A program made the translations under genes and the position numbers. From NCBI GenBank assembly GCA_024639165.1, contig JAHEIX010000006.1, forward strand, positions 1-45,887: a stretch of DNA of 45,887 nucleotides, given 5' to 3'. The notes beneath the pieces are model-generated. The model saw only the letters and a list, made by a program, of their open reading frames with translations, was not told the origin of the DNA and did no database searches. Every line of letters starts with the position of its first letter. The stretch's first letter is position 1. Of the stretch, positions 17,575 to 26,270 are shown one piece after another. This DNA comes from UBA7446 sp024639165 (GTDB lineage Bacteria > Bacteroidota > Bacteroidia > Flavobacteriales > Flavobacteriaceae).

Positions 17575-18840
17575 ATGAATATTCTTATCCTTGGCAATGG
17601 CGGAAGAGAGCACACCTTTTGTTGGAAGCTTTCCCAAAGCGTACTTCAACCCAAATTATTTATTGCCCCTGGAAATGCGGGCACTGCACAACTGGGCACC
17701 AACATTGACATCAATCCCACAGACCTCGAAGCCGTAGCAACAGCTGTTAGCAGCCATGCCATTGACCTTATTTTAGTGGGGCCCGAGGCACCGCTAGTCG
17801 CAGGTATTCACGACCATATTGCTAATCATCCTACACTAAGCCATATCCCGGTGATTGGCCCAAAAGAAGAAGCTGCAAAACTAGAAGGTAGTAAGGCATA
17901 TGCCAAGGCTTTTATGGAGCGACACAACATCCCTACTGCGCCCTACAAACAATTTAATGCTGCTAATCATTCAGAAGGGTTGGCTTATTTGGAAAGTATT
18001 CCTGCTCCCTATGTGCTAAAGGCCGATGGTCTTGCTGCAGGAAAAGGCGTGCTCATCATCCATGAGCTAGATGAAGCCAAAGCAGCACTTACCGATATGC
18101 TCGCCAACAAGAAGTTTGGCGCAGCAAGCGAACAGGTGGTTATCGAAGGTTTTTTAGACGGTATTGAGCTTTCTTGTTTTGTGCTTACCGATGGTGAAAG
18201 CCATGTAACCTTCCCCTTTGCCAAAGACTACAAACGTATAGGTGAAGGCGATACGGGACTGAACACAGGTGGTATGGGTGCTGTGTCACCTGTCCCCTTT
18301 AATGACCCCGCTTTCAAACAAAAAATTCACGATCGTATCATAACCCCAACCATGGAAGGGCTTAAAAAAGACAAGCTTGATTTTGTTGGCTTTGTCTTTA
18401 TTGGTCTTATCCGCGTTGGTGACGATCCCTTTGTGATTGAATACAATGTACGCATGGGTGATCCCGAAACCCAAGTGGTCTTGCCACGCATCCAAAATGA
18501 TATGGCAGAATTGCTGCTGGCTACTGGCGAAAAGCGTTTACACGAAGTAGCCCTTCACATTAGCCCACAAGCTGCAGCAACCGTAGTTGGTGTGTCGGGT
18601 GGATATCCAGAAGCCTACGAAAAAGGAAAGGTTATTTCTAGTTTAGATGGAGATGGGCTGATTTTTCAAGCGGGAACTACTAAAGTTGATGATCAAATAG
18701 TAACCCATGGCGGAAGGGTTTTGGCATCAACAGGATTTGGTACCGATGTACAAGAGGCACTCACAGAAGCATACAGCAACCTATCAAACATTTCGTTTGA
18801 AGGAATGTATTTCCGAAAAGATTTAGGTTTCGATTTATAG
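17575..18840 (+). CDS. purD: phosphoribosylamine-glycine ligase
   Basis: This 421-residue cytoplasmic ATP-grasp enzyme catalyses the second step of de novo purine synthesis, joining glycine to phosphoribosylamine. The N-terminal motif ILGNGGREHTFCWKL is diagnostic, as are VGPEAPLVAGI, the ATP-grasp segment VLKADGLAAGKGV, NTGGMGAVSP and EYNVRMGDPETQ. The length fits the monofunctional bacterial enzyme, and no PurM/PurN fusion is present. It has its own promoter element and converges on a small membrane protein gene, with the last six bases of the two genes overlapping. Confidence 0.97.
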   Translation: MNILILGNGGREHTFCWKLSQSVLQPKLFIAPGNAGTAQLGTNIDINPTDLEAVATAVSSHAIDLILVGPEAPLVAGIHDHIANHPTLSHIPVIGPKEEAAKLEGSKAYAKAFMERHNIPTAPYKQFNAANHSEGLAYLESIPAPYVLKADGLAAGKGVLIIHELDEAKAALTDMLANKKFGAASEQVVIEGFLDGIELSCFVLTDGESHVTFPFAKDYKRIGEGDTGLNTGGMGAVSPVPFNDPAFKQKIHDRIITPTMEGLKKDKLDFVGFVFIGLIRVGDDPFVIEYNVRMGDPETQVVLPRIQNDMAELLLATGEKRLHEVALHISPQAAATVVGVSGGYPEAYEKGKVISSLDGDGLIFQAGTTKVDDQIVTHGGRVLASTGFGTDVQEALTEAYSNLSNISFEGMYFRKDLGFDL

Positions 18841-19062
18841 AAACGAGTGAGAAGTAGAGTCAAAGTCCTCCTCGTTGTTGTCATTAAATTTCTTTAACTG
18901 ACGTAACCAATAGAACAGGCCTGCAAAACCAATCATCAAGAACAACCAATTGAAGGCATTGGCAGCAAACCAATTGCTAGCCCCTAACTCACGTAGCATA
19001 TTTAGGGGAATAAAAAGAATATCTTCAAAAAGGAAGGCAATTGCTTCAAAAATGGCTTTCAT
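18835..19062 (-). CDS. DUF6341-like small membrane protein
   Basis: From the ATG at 19062 (preferred over a TTG 14 codons upstream that would include the promoter) the product is 75 residues. It has a hydrophobic helix at about 40-58 (NWLFLMIGFAGLFYWL), an amphipathic N-terminal helix, and an acidic tail NDNNEEDFDSTSHSFL. This pattern recalls a small Flavobacteriaceae family, labelled DUF6341 in my recollection, often found next to purD. Function is unknown. Its stop overlaps the end of purD convergently. A strong consensus promoter lies directly upstream. Confidence 0.7.
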   Translation of the reverse strand: MKAIFEAIAFLFEDILFIPLNMLRELGASNWFAANAFNWLFLMIGFAGLFYWLRQLKKFNDNNEEDFDSTSHSFL

Positions 19063-19080
19063 AATCTTGGTTTTACCTTG

Positions 19081-19112
19081 CAAAAATACACCTAAAGTTG
19101 GCACAATGCAAA
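19081..19112 (-). promoter_or_regulatory. consensus promoter for the DUF6341-like gene
   Basis: On the minus strand a TTTG -33 element (complement of 19109-19112) is followed after exactly 20 bases by TATTTTTG (complement of 19081-19088). This is the best two-part match to the Bacteroidota promoter in the window. It ends 18 bases before the ATG at 19062. Confidence 0.65.
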
Positions 19113-19138
19113 TACATGACAGCTTTTAGATTTTGCGC

Positions 19139-19146
19139 TATCTTTG
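19139..19146 (+). promoter_or_regulatory. -7 promoter element for the DUF4254 gene
   Basis: TATCTTTG is a perfect TAnnTTTG match ending 14 bases before the ATG at 19161. No clear -33 TTG lies at usual spacing. It supports choosing that ATG over the TTG 63 bases upstream. Confidence 0.45.
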
Positions 19147-19160
19147 GAAAAATTTCTGTT

Positions 19161-19766
19161 ATGAATTCTGCTCATGCTTTTCAAATTTTTGAAACATGTA
19201 TTTCGAAATACCACGTTTTAGACCGTGTTGATCAGCCCTTTGAAAATCTCTTCGAGCCTAAAAGTCTTGATCATTTATTATACCGAAAAAACTGGATTGA
19301 TACCGTTCAATGGCACTATGAAGACCTGATTCGCGAGCCTAGTATAGACCCCATTGCGGCCTTAGAACTGAAACGTAAAATTGATGCTTCGAATCAAGAC
19401 CGCACCGATATGGTAGAATATATCGACAGTTATTTTTTGCAAAAATTTAGTTCGGTAATGCATTTAGATGGTGCGACCATCAATACCGAAAGTCCGGCTT
19501 GGGCCATTGACCGCTTGTCTATTTTAGCACTTAAAATTTATCACATGCAAGAGGAAGCCAATCGCGCTACTGCCTCTGACGAGCATCGTGCTGCTTGTGC
19601 TAAAAAACTTGCTGTTTTAATGGGGCAAAAAACAGATTTGTCTACCGCCATAGACCAGCTTCTCGCTGACATGGCAGCTGGCAAGAAATACATGAAAGTA
19701 TACAAGCAAATGAAAATGTACAATGACGAATCCCTAAATCCCGTCCTGTACCAGAACAAATCGTAA
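19161..19766 (+). CDS. DUF4254 domain protein
   Basis: The ATG at 19161 gives 201 residues; an upstream TTG was rejected because a -7 element lies between. The protein is largely helical and soluble, with conserved-looking WHYEDLIREP, LKRKIDASNQDRTDMVEYID and a central segment ending AWAIDRLSILALKIYHM. These fit DUF4254, an uncharacterised family usually found beside heptosyltransferase-like GT9 genes. The stop overlaps the GT9 ATG by one base (TAATG), so the two are translationally coupled. Involvement in lipopolysaccharide or other surface glycan assembly is inferred from this partnership only. Confidence 0.82.
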   Translation: MNSAHAFQIFETCISKYHVLDRVDQPFENLFEPKSLDHLLYRKNWIDTVQWHYEDLIREPSIDPIAALELKRKIDASNQDRTDMVEYIDSYFLQKFSSVMHLDGATINTESPAWAIDRLSILALKIYHMQEEANRATASDEHRAACAKKLAVLMGQKTDLSTAIDQLLADMAAGKKYMKVYKQMKMYNDESLNPVLYQNKS

Positions 19767-20800
19767 TGGCTGCCAAACACATCATGGTGCTTCGTTTCTC
19801 GGCTTTGGGCGACGTTGCCATGTGTTTACCTGTGCTGCGGTGCTTGGCGCAAACCTATCCGGAATTGCGTATAACCGTGGTCACACGAAAACGCTTTGCA
19901 CCTATCTTTACAGAACTCCCCAATACTGCTGTTTTTAGCCCTGATTTTAGTGTTACGCACAAAGGAGTTACAGGGCTTTACCGGCTTTACAAAAGCCTGC
20001 TTGCACAACAGCCAAATGCCATTGCAGATTTGCACAACGTATTGCGTACTAAAATACTACGCAGTTATTTCGCTCCCCGATTTTGGATACGAAAAGCTGT
20101 GCTTAACAAAGGCAGAAAAGCCAAAAAACAACTTACAAGAGCGCGTCAAAAAACCTTGGTCCCCTTAGTTCCCCAAATTCACCGCTATGCCCAAGTATTT
20201 GAACGTTTGGGCCTACCTATTTCGCTTGATCGCCATGAATTTCCGCCAAAACCAATTTGCCCAAATACAGCGGCGCTAAACCCAGACCAAAACAGAAAGT
20301 GGGTTGGTGTAGCCCCTTTTGCTGCTCACACAGGCAAGCAATACCCCCTTGATCTGATGCAAAAAGTCGTTGCCTTTTTACAACAAGATTACCAAGTTAT
20401 TTTGTTTGGTTATGGCCGTGAAGAACGTGCACAACTTGACGTTTGGGCAAAGGCCTACAAACATGTGATAAACGCAACCAGTGTATATGATTTTGATGCA
20501 GAGTTGCGTCTTATCGCCCAGCTCGATTTGATGATTTCCATGGATTCAGCTAATGGACACTTGGCTGCCAATTACAACGTCCCTGTTCTCAGCCTTTGGG
20601 GAGCTACACATCCTTGTTTGGGCTTTGCCCCTTTTGGGCAAGCAAACGCCAATAGCCTTACAGCAGATCGCCAGCAATATCCGTTCTTGCCAACTGCTGT
20701 TTATGGGAACAAAATCCGTCGTGGGTATGAAGATGCCATGCGAACCATTGACCCCAAGACAGTAATCGAATTGGCATTTGAATTATTGAACAAAAAATAA
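19766..20800 (+). CDS. glycosyltransferase family 9 (heptosyltransferase-like)
   Basis: This 344-residue GT-B fold protein has the family 9 N-terminal motif RFSALGDVAMCLPVL (around residues 10-24). The C-terminal sugar-nucleotide site is MISMDSANGHLAANYNVPVLSLWGATHP. GT9 enzymes add heptose or related sugars to the lipopolysaccharide core on the cytoplasmic face of the inner membrane. The donor here is unknown, since Bacteroidota often lack classical heptose cores. The ATG overlaps the DUF4254 stop. A run of basic residues (KGRKAKKQLTRARQK) in the middle may contact membrane phospholipid. Confidence 0.9.
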   Translation: MAAKHIMVLRFSALGDVAMCLPVLRCLAQTYPELRITVVTRKRFAPIFTELPNTAVFSPDFSVTHKGVTGLYRLYKSLLAQQPNAIADLHNVLRTKILRSYFAPRFWIRKAVLNKGRKAKKQLTRARQKTLVPLVPQIHRYAQVFERLGLPISLDRHEFPPKPICPNTAALNPDQNRKWVGVAPFAAHTGKQYPLDLMQKVVAFLQQDYQVILFGYGREERAQLDVWAKAYKHVINATSVYDFDAELRLIAQLDLMISMDSANGHLAANYNVPVLSLWGATHPCLGFAPFGQANANSLTADRQQYPFLPTAVYGNKIRRGYEDAMRTIDPKTVIELAFELLNKK

Positions 20801-20813
20801 GAAGTAAAAAGTC

Positions 20814-20821
20814 TATATTTG
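20814..20821 (+). promoter_or_regulatory. -7 promoter element for the ABC exporter genes
   Basis: TATATTTG is a perfect TAnnTTTG match ending 17 bases before the ATG at 20839. The nearest TTG (20786-20788) is 25 bases upstream, slightly beyond normal spacing. Confidence 0.4.
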
Positions 20822-20838
20822 CTCTGAAGCATCCCTAA

Positions 20839-22308
20839 ATGTATAAAAAATTTATTTACCTCCAGTGGAAGTCCTTTTTTAGGGCTGCTGGCGTGGCCTC
20901 AAAACTTGCTCAAAAAATCTTGATTGGTGTTGTTTGGGCCTATTTTGCTTTTGTTTTTTCTGGGCTTGCCTTTATCGCATTTTATGGAATTCAAGAAGAA
21001 TTTGGTTTAGACCCACTGCCCACAGTGAGTGGGTTTTTGATTTATGCCTTTGTCCTGTGGATCGTTATCCGCTATTTTATTCAAAAAATGCCCATGGTGC
21101 ATGTGCAGCCATTATTGATATTGCCCTTATCTAAAAAGAGGATTGTACATTTTGGCCTTGCCAAAAGTATTATCAGCTTCTTTAATATTATCAACCTCTT
21201 CTTCTTTATTCCTTTTGGCTTTATTCTCCTTAAAGAAGACTACAGCCTGTGGGGGGTTATAAGCTGGGGGTTGAGTATTGGCTATATTATATTAGCAACC
21301 AATTTTTTAAACGTATTGCTCAATAGCCAAGACAGGTTGTTGCTTATCGCTGCCGCTATTTTAATTGCCTTGTTCGGATTACAGTATTACGAACTTTTTG
21401 ATATCACTGCTTACTCAGAACCCGTATTTATGGCGCCCTATTACCAACCCCTTTGGGTGCTGGTCCCCTTGGCGCTTATGTTGGTATCATACCGCCAAAG
21501 TTTTGAACACTTTTTGAAGAAATTGTACATGGACAGCGACCAAATGCGCCCTAAAAAAGAAGTGCAGCGTGTCACCGAACTCAAATGGTTGGATGGCTTT
21601 GGCCGTACCTCCTTTTTTCTAAAGAATGATATTCGACTCATTGTCCGCAACAAACGTGCGCGTATGGCCGTTTGGATGGGTGTTGCTTTCTTGTTCTATG
21701 GGCTTATTTTTATGATGGATATATACGATTCCCCTGTGATCAAGGTGTTTGTTGGGATTTTTGTCACGGGTGGTTTTTTATTTAGCTTCGGTCAGTTTGT
21801 TCCAAGTTGGGATAGTAGTTACTATGCTTTAATGATGACACAAAACGTGCCTTACAAAGAATACCTAAAATCAAAGTGGTGGTTGGTCGTTGTGGGTACT
21901 TTAGTGAGCATTCCTTTGGCAAGCTTCTATATCTTTTTTAGTTGGGAAAGTTACTTCGCTATCATTGCTGGAGGCATCTATAACATTGGCGTAAATGCGC
22001 ATATGGTACTGCTTTCAGGAGCTTATACAAGAACACCTATTGACCTCAACTCCATGCAACGTGCTTTTGGAGACAAAAAATCTTTTAATGTAAAAACAAT
22101 ATTGCTGGGCGTGCCAAAAATATTTTTGCCTATGTTCATTTTTTATGTGGGGGTTTTGGTGCACAGCAAGCTTATGGGCTTTATACTCATCGGGGTGGTT
22201 GGCATCCTAGGGTTTGCATTAAGAAACCTTGTTTTTGATTGGATTGAGAAAGTCTATCAAAACGAAAAGTACCAAACACTTGCCGCTTACAAACAAAAAA
22301 ACACATGA
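20839..22308 (+). CDS. DUF5687 family ABC transporter permease
   Basis: This 489-residue polytopic membrane protein has about ten to twelve hydrophobic segments and few conserved polar motifs. LQWKSFFR at the start and PLSKKRIVHFGLAKS after the second span match the DUF5687 permease family of Bacteroidota. Its stop overlaps the start of an ABC ATPase gene by four bases (ATGA), so the two form one exporter. Substrate is unknown. A promoter element precedes it. Confidence 0.83.
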   Translation: MYKKFIYLQWKSFFRAAGVASKLAQKILIGVVWAYFAFVFSGLAFIAFYGIQEEFGLDPLPTVSGFLIYAFVLWIVIRYFIQKMPMVHVQPLLILPLSKKRIVHFGLAKSIISFFNIINLFFFIPFGFILLKEDYSLWGVISWGLSIGYIILATNFLNVLLNSQDRLLLIAAAILIALFGLQYYELFDITAYSEPVFMAPYYQPLWVLVPLALMLVSYRQSFEHFLKKLYMDSDQMRPKKEVQRVTELKWLDGFGRTSFFLKNDIRLIVRNKRARMAVWMGVAFLFYGLIFMMDIYDSPVIKVFVGIFVTGGFLFSFGQFVPSWDSSYYALMMTQNVPYKEYLKSKWWLVVVGTLVSIPLASFYIFFSWESYFAIIAGGIYNIGVNAHMVLLSGAYTRTPIDLNSMQRAFGDKKSFNVKTILLGVPKIFLPMFIFYVGVLVHSKLMGFILIGVVGILGFALRNLVFDWIEKVYQNEKYQTLAAYKQKNT

Positions 22309-23006
22309 TTGATATTAACCTCCTTTCGAAAAAATATGGCGAGCAAACAGTGCTCGACATAGATCTTCTAAACATTCCTAGCGGTCAGACATTTGGACTC
22401 GTGGGAAACAATGGCGCAGGAAAAACAACCCTATTTAGTCTTATTCTGGACTTGATTGAAGCTACCACTGGCCAAGTAAAAAATAAGGAACTAGTGGTTT
22501 CAAAAGATGAGAGCTGGAAAAACCATACCGCTGCTTTTGTAGATGAACAATTCCTTATCGGCTACCTCACCCCTGAGGAGTATTTTAATTTTGTGGGCGG
22601 CTTACGCAACATGAAAAAAGATGATATTAAAACAGCATTGGAGCCTTACAAGGACTTCTTTCATGGCGAAGTGCTGGGGCAAAAAAAGTATATCCGTGAT
22701 CTTTCTAAAGGAAATCAAAAAAAGGTAGGTATTGTTGCTACCCTCTTGTCCAATACCCCTTTGGTTATTCTAGATGAGCCATTTGCCAACCTAGATCCCA
22801 CCACGCAAATTCGTCTCAAAAAACTGTTGAACGAAGAGGCGAGCGCAACGGGAAAAACATTTCTAATCTCCAGTCATGACCTGCAACACATCACTGATGT
22901 TTGTGATCGAATTGTGGTGCTTAATAAAGGAAAAATAGTACGTGACGTTGTAACTTCTTCCAAAACTCTTAACGAGCTAGAGGCCTTTTTTCAAGAGCAG
23001 TTATAG
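22305..23006 (+). CDS. ABC transporter ATP-binding protein
   Basis: This 233-residue single ABC domain has Walker A GNNGAGKTT (residues 34-42), a degenerate signature LSKGNQKK in place of LSGGQ, Walker B LVILDEPFANLDP and a switch histidine in ISSHD. It belongs to the class of exporters typified by the Nod factor/multidrug ABC-2 type ATPases. The start overlaps the DUF5687 permease stop by four bases, indicating translational coupling and a two-gene transporter. Substrate unknown. Confidence 0.92.
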   Translation: MIDINLLSKKYGEQTVLDIDLLNIPSGQTFGLVGNNGAGKTTLFSLILDLIEATTGQVKNKELVVSKDESWKNHTAAFVDEQFLIGYLTPEEYFNFVGGLRNMKKDDIKTALEPYKDFFHGEVLGQKKYIRDLSKGNQKKVGIVATLLSNTPLVILDEPFANLDPTTQIRLKKLLNEEASATGKTFLISSHDLQHITDVCDRIVVLNKGKIVRDVVTSSKTLNELEAFFQEQL

Positions 23007-23057
23007 TTTATATATACTAAAACCTGATGTTTTGAGTTTTTATCATAGGTTTACAAC

Positions 23058-25499
23058 ATGAAAAAAGTCGTTCTTTTTTGTGCAATTATTTTGGTCGCCA
23101 TAGGGTGTTCTACCAAAAAAGATGCTGCGATGAACCGCTTCTACCACAAAACCACTTCTATGTTTAACCCCTTGTTTAACGGAGAGGAAGCGCTGCGCTA
23201 CGGACTTTTGGACATCACGCTAAATCATAACGATAACTATTGGCTGCGTCTCCCTGTTGATCCTTATATCTTGCCAGAGGCTTATGCGTCTGAAGAGGTC
23301 ACTACAAACGAATTTTTTGACCGCGCACAAGACAAAGCAGTGCTTACTGTACAAAAACACTCCATGCTTATTAATGGAGAACAGCGCAACAATCAAATTG
23401 CAAAAGCCTATTTACTGTTGGGTAAGGCACGGTATTACAACGGTAAATACCTTCAAGCCATTGAGGCGTTTACTTATTTAGTAAAAAACATGTCGGGAGA
23501 TGATTTGGCAGTTGAAGCGGAACTCTGGCGATCAAAGAGTTATTTAGCTTTGGAGCAGCACGATAGAGCAGCAAGAGAACTCATCAATATTGCCTACTCA
23601 GGGTCACTCACTAGTGAACAATATGCCGTAAATCAAGCAGCCTTAGCAGATGCTCTGTTGAAAGCGGAAAAAGACAGCTTAGGTACCGAACCATTAAGAA
23701 ACGCTTTTGCTACAGAAAAATCAGCCTACAAAAGAGGGCGATATGCCTATTTATTGGGACAGCTTTATGAAGATTTAAATTATGCCGATTCTGCCATAGT
23801 TGCCTACCAGTACGTTTTGGATTTGAAGCGCCGTCTGCCCCGTGAGCTGTGGATTCACGCCCGACTGGCACAACTCAAAAACAATACGCCCAAGGATGAA
23901 GAAACACTAAAAGCTTACAAACGATTGTTACGTAGCGATGAAGACCGAAGGTTTAGAGACAAAATTCACTATTTTTATGGAACCTACCTACTCAAAGGTG
24001 CAGATACTATCAATGCAGAATCAGAATTAAATGCATCACTACAAACCAAAACCAATGATGCCTATCTCAAGTCGTTGATTTATGAGCAATTGGCACTCAA
24101 TCGCCTAGACCAGGTGGCTTTTGTTAAAGCAGGTGCTTATTTGGACAGCACCCTTCAAAACCTTGCCAAGGAGACCCGGCGTTACAGGAAAGTGACCCGA
24201 CAACGTAAAAAACTTGATGACATTATCAATTATGAAAAAACAATTACAGAGACCGACAGCCTGCTATTGTTGATTGATATGCCAGAAGAAAGCCAAAAAG
24301 CCGTTGTGGATGCCTATATCAAAAAGATAATATCAGACAAAGAAAAAGCTGAAGCTGCATCCAAAGAGGGAACTGATGGAAGCATTGCGATGCTTGGCGA
24401 CTTTTACTTTTACAATAGCCGTCAAGTAGCAAATGGAAAACTCCGTTTTAATCAAAACTGGGCAAACATTACATTGGCAGACAACTGGAAGTATAGCCCT
24501 AAAAAAAGCATTGCTGTTGAAGAAGAAACATCAGAAATTGAAGCTACTGATGAAGGCTTAGACCCTGCCTTAGATCCAAAAACGTATTTGTCTCAAATTC
24601 CTCCTCCAGAAGCGCGCGACAGCTTGCGCCTTCTTCAAAACGAAGCCTACTTTCAAGCGGGCTTGGCCTATAAAGAACAGTTCCTAATTAAAGATTTTGC
24701 TATTGCCCGATTCCATTCCCTCATGGATGGCAATCCCGATGTGCGTTATATTCCACCAACGCTATATCATATGTATGAGTTGTATCAGGACAACCCTCCC
24801 AAACAGCGCAAATGGCGTTCCCGAATACTAACAGAGTATCCGGAAAGTGATTATGCCAAAATAATACAGAATCCCGAGGCCTTGGCGCAAACATTGGCGT
24901 CCAATCAAGCCGCCATAATGGCTGCTAAAGAAAAATTTAACGCCCAAGAATTTAACGCTGTTATTGAAGAAAGTGAACGTTATATTCCGCAACTTACAGA
25001 CAAAGAACTCCAAGCAGCATGGGCATTACTTCGGGCTACTGCCCTAGGGAGGCTGGATGGACTAGAAGCCTATAAAGACGCCCTGACTATGCTTGTGCAA
25101 ACCTATCCAAAAACCCAAGGCGCACAAAAGGCACAAGCACAACTTGATGGCTTTGACGTTTATAACGATCTAGCGCTGGGCGAAGTCGAAAAAGCAAAAA
25201 TCGTATTCCTCAGGACCTTAGAAGATCGCGAGCAATCAGAAGAGGACAAGACATGGCTTGAATCTTGGTTTACCGAAGAGGGAATTGAAATGGTGTTGCG
25301 AGTATCAATTGATGTATTTAACCGTGATGTAGAGACGTTGGTTGTTCACGGTTTTAGCTCTTTAAAAAGTGCAAAAGAAACAGCTGCACTTTTGCGTAAA
25401 AACAACCCGCGTTTGTTAGCATCCAAAAATGTTGTAATTTCGACGTCCCAATATCGGAATGCTTTAGTTAGTAAACGCCTAGAACAATTGGAAAATTAA
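23058..25499 (+). CDS. sprE: SprE/PorW-like TPR lipoprotein of type IX secretion and gliding
   Basis: The 813-residue product starts with a lipoprotein signal ending AIGC, giving lipidated Cys17. Next comes STKKDAAMNRFYHKTTSMFNP, a region I recognise from SprE (Flavobacterium gliding) and PorW (Porphyromonas type IX secretion). The rest is helical repeats of TPR type, for example AKAYLLLGKARYYNGKYLQA at ~115-134 and a second repeat block after ~530. The last ~70 residues form a compact SPOR-like or ferredoxin-like tail (FSSLKSAKETAALLRKNNP). SprE/PorW links the outer-membrane secretion channel to the motor module and is needed for T9SS function. It would sit on the periplasmic face of a membrane. 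It is followed by a bactofilin gene six bases later. Assignment is strong for family, moderate for exact orthology. Confidence 0.82.
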   Translation: MKKVVLFCAIILVAIGCSTKKDAAMNRFYHKTTSMFNPLFNGEEALRYGLLDITLNHNDNYWLRLPVDPYILPEAYASEEVTTNEFFDRAQDKAVLTVQKHSMLINGEQRNNQIAKAYLLLGKARYYNGKYLQAIEAFTYLVKNMSGDDLAVEAELWRSKSYLALEQHDRAARELINIAYSGSLTSEQYAVNQAALADALLKAEKDSLGTEPLRNAFATEKSAYKRGRYAYLLGQLYEDLNYADSAIVAYQYVLDLKRRLPRELWIHARLAQLKNNTPKDEETLKAYKRLLRSDEDRRFRDKIHYFYGTYLLKGADTINAESELNASLQTKTNDAYLKSLIYEQLALNRLDQVAFVKAGAYLDSTLQNLAKETRRYRKVTRQRKKLDDIINYEKTITETDSLLLLIDMPEESQKAVVDAYIKKIISDKEKAEAASKEGTDGSIAMLGDFYFYNSRQVANGKLRFNQNWANITLADNWKYSPKKSIAVEEETSEIEATDEGLDPALDPKTYLSQIPPPEARDSLRLLQNEAYFQAGLAYKEQFLIKDFAIARFHSLMDGNPDVRYIPPTLYHMYELYQDNPPKQRKWRSRILTEYPESDYAKIIQNPEALAQTLASNQAAIMAAKEKFNAQEFNAVIEESERYIPQLTDKELQAAWALLRATALGRLDGLEAYKDALTMLVQTYPKTQGAQKAQAQLDGFDVYNDLALGEVEKAKIVFLRTLEDREQSEEDKTWLESWFTEEGIEMVLRVSIDVFNRDVETLVVHGFSSLKSAKETAALLRKNNPRLLASKNVVISTSQYRNALVSKRLEQLEN

Positions 25500-25504
25500 G
25501 TGAC

Positions 25505-25918
25505 ATGTTTTCAGAAAAAAAACAAAAAAATATGGATTCAAAAAATAATGTAAAAATCAATTTTGTAGAACCCAATACTAAGATTATTGGTGAAATTGAA
25601 TCTAAGTCTGACTTCCGTATAGACGGGACTTTAGAGGGTAAAATCAATACTTCGGGCCGTGTTGTCATTGGCAAAGAAGGAACTGTTAATGGTGAAGTGC
25701 TTTGTGGCTATGCCGATATCATTGGTAATTTCAATGGTAGCCTTTCTGTAGACGGACTGTTAACGATCAAATCTGATGGTATCGTGGAAGGACAAGTTAC
25801 TGTTGGCAAGCTTGCTGTTGAATCTGGTGCCACGTTAAACGCACAATGTAGCATGAAAGCTGCATCTGTAAAGTCAATGGTTGATGAAAAAACCCCAAAA
25901 GCCGAAAAAACGGCCTAA
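25505..25918 (+). CDS. bactofilin (polymer-forming cytoskeletal protein)
   Basis: The 137-residue protein contains the bactofilin right-handed beta-helix: repeated short strands with glycine and valine turns from about residue 20 to 115, including GEIESKSDFRIDGTLEGKI, GRVVIGKEGTVNGEV and ADIIGNFNGSLSVDG. Flanking tails are charged and disordered, as usual. Bactofilins polymerise without nucleotides at the inner membrane to organise envelope enzymes. The start is five bases after the SprE stop, and the 3' end overlaps the next gene (AtpZ-like) by 35 bases, so the three are cotranscribed. A second ATG at codon 10 is possible. Confidence 0.9.
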   Translation: MFSEKKQKNMDSKNNVKINFVEPNTKIIGEIESKSDFRIDGTLEGKINTSGRVVIGKEGTVNGEVLCGYADIIGNFNGSLSVDGLLTIKSDGIVEGQVTVGKLAVESGATLNAQCSMKAASVKSMVDEKTPKAEKTA

Positions 25919-26102
25919 AACTTGGGCGGTCCTTTCAGGACTAACCGTTCAAATGGGCGTTAGCCTATACCTGGCATCTGTTGGTGGAAAAGCCCTTGAT
26001 TTGCGCTGGGAAACAGGCAAAACCATGACCTTATTGCTGCTTATGCTGGTGCTCGCTGTTAACATCTACGGACTGGTTAAATTCTTAAATCGATACGAAT
26101 AG
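25884..26102 (+). CDS. atpZ: AtpZ/AtpI family F0F1 assembly or ion-handling protein
   Basis: This 72-residue protein (ATG at 25884 rather than the TTG just before) has a basic N-terminus and two transmembrane helices, around 15-35 and 45-65. The AtpZ/AtpI pattern TVQMGVSLYLASVGGKALD is seen in the first helix, with NIYGLVKFLNRYE at the end. Members precede ATP synthase operons and are thought to help c-ring assembly or magnesium supply. It overlaps the bactofilin gene by 35 bases and lies 164 bases before atpB, separated from it by a promoter element. Confidence 0.82.
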   Translation: MKKPQKPKKRPKTWAVLSGLTVQMGVSLYLASVGGKALDLRWETGKTMTLLLLMLVLAVNIYGLVKFLNRYE

Positions 26103-26214
26103 CTTCAAACCGGTTTTTTTACCTACTTGTTTTTTGCGGTTTACATTCCCCTTAATCAAAAAATGAGGCTTAATTTTTTCGCCGTATTCTCTTTTTTTCT
26201 TGTGGCTAAAAGTG

Positions 26215-26222
26215 TACATTTG
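26215..26222 (+). promoter_or_regulatory. -7 promoter element for the ATP synthase operon
   Basis: TACATTTG is a perfect TAnnTTTG match. The -33 region 19 bases upstream is a T-run rather than TTTG. It lies 44 bases before the atpB TTG start and 21 before the mini-ORF ATG at 26244. The rest of the 26103-26266 gap shows nothing recognisable. Confidence 0.5.
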
Positions 26223-26243
26223 CAGCGTTTAAATTTCAACGAA

Positions 26244-26270
26244 ATGTCAAGATTAAAGCAAAACCATTGA
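26244..26270 (+). other. possible leader mini-ORF overlapping the atpB start
   Basis: An ATG opens eight codons (MSRLKQNH) whose TGA stop at 26268-26270 overlaps the TTG start of atpB at 26267-26269. This TTGA overlap is the geometry of termination-reinitiation coupling. It may also be coincidence or a relic of a one-base shift at the atpB 5' end. Confidence 0.25.

Noticed and set aside
21150..21167. Inverted repeat TTTTGGC/GCCAAAA resembling the fabH palindrome
   Set aside because: It lies within the DUF5687 coding sequence with a four-base insert and no promoter nearby. Probably chance.
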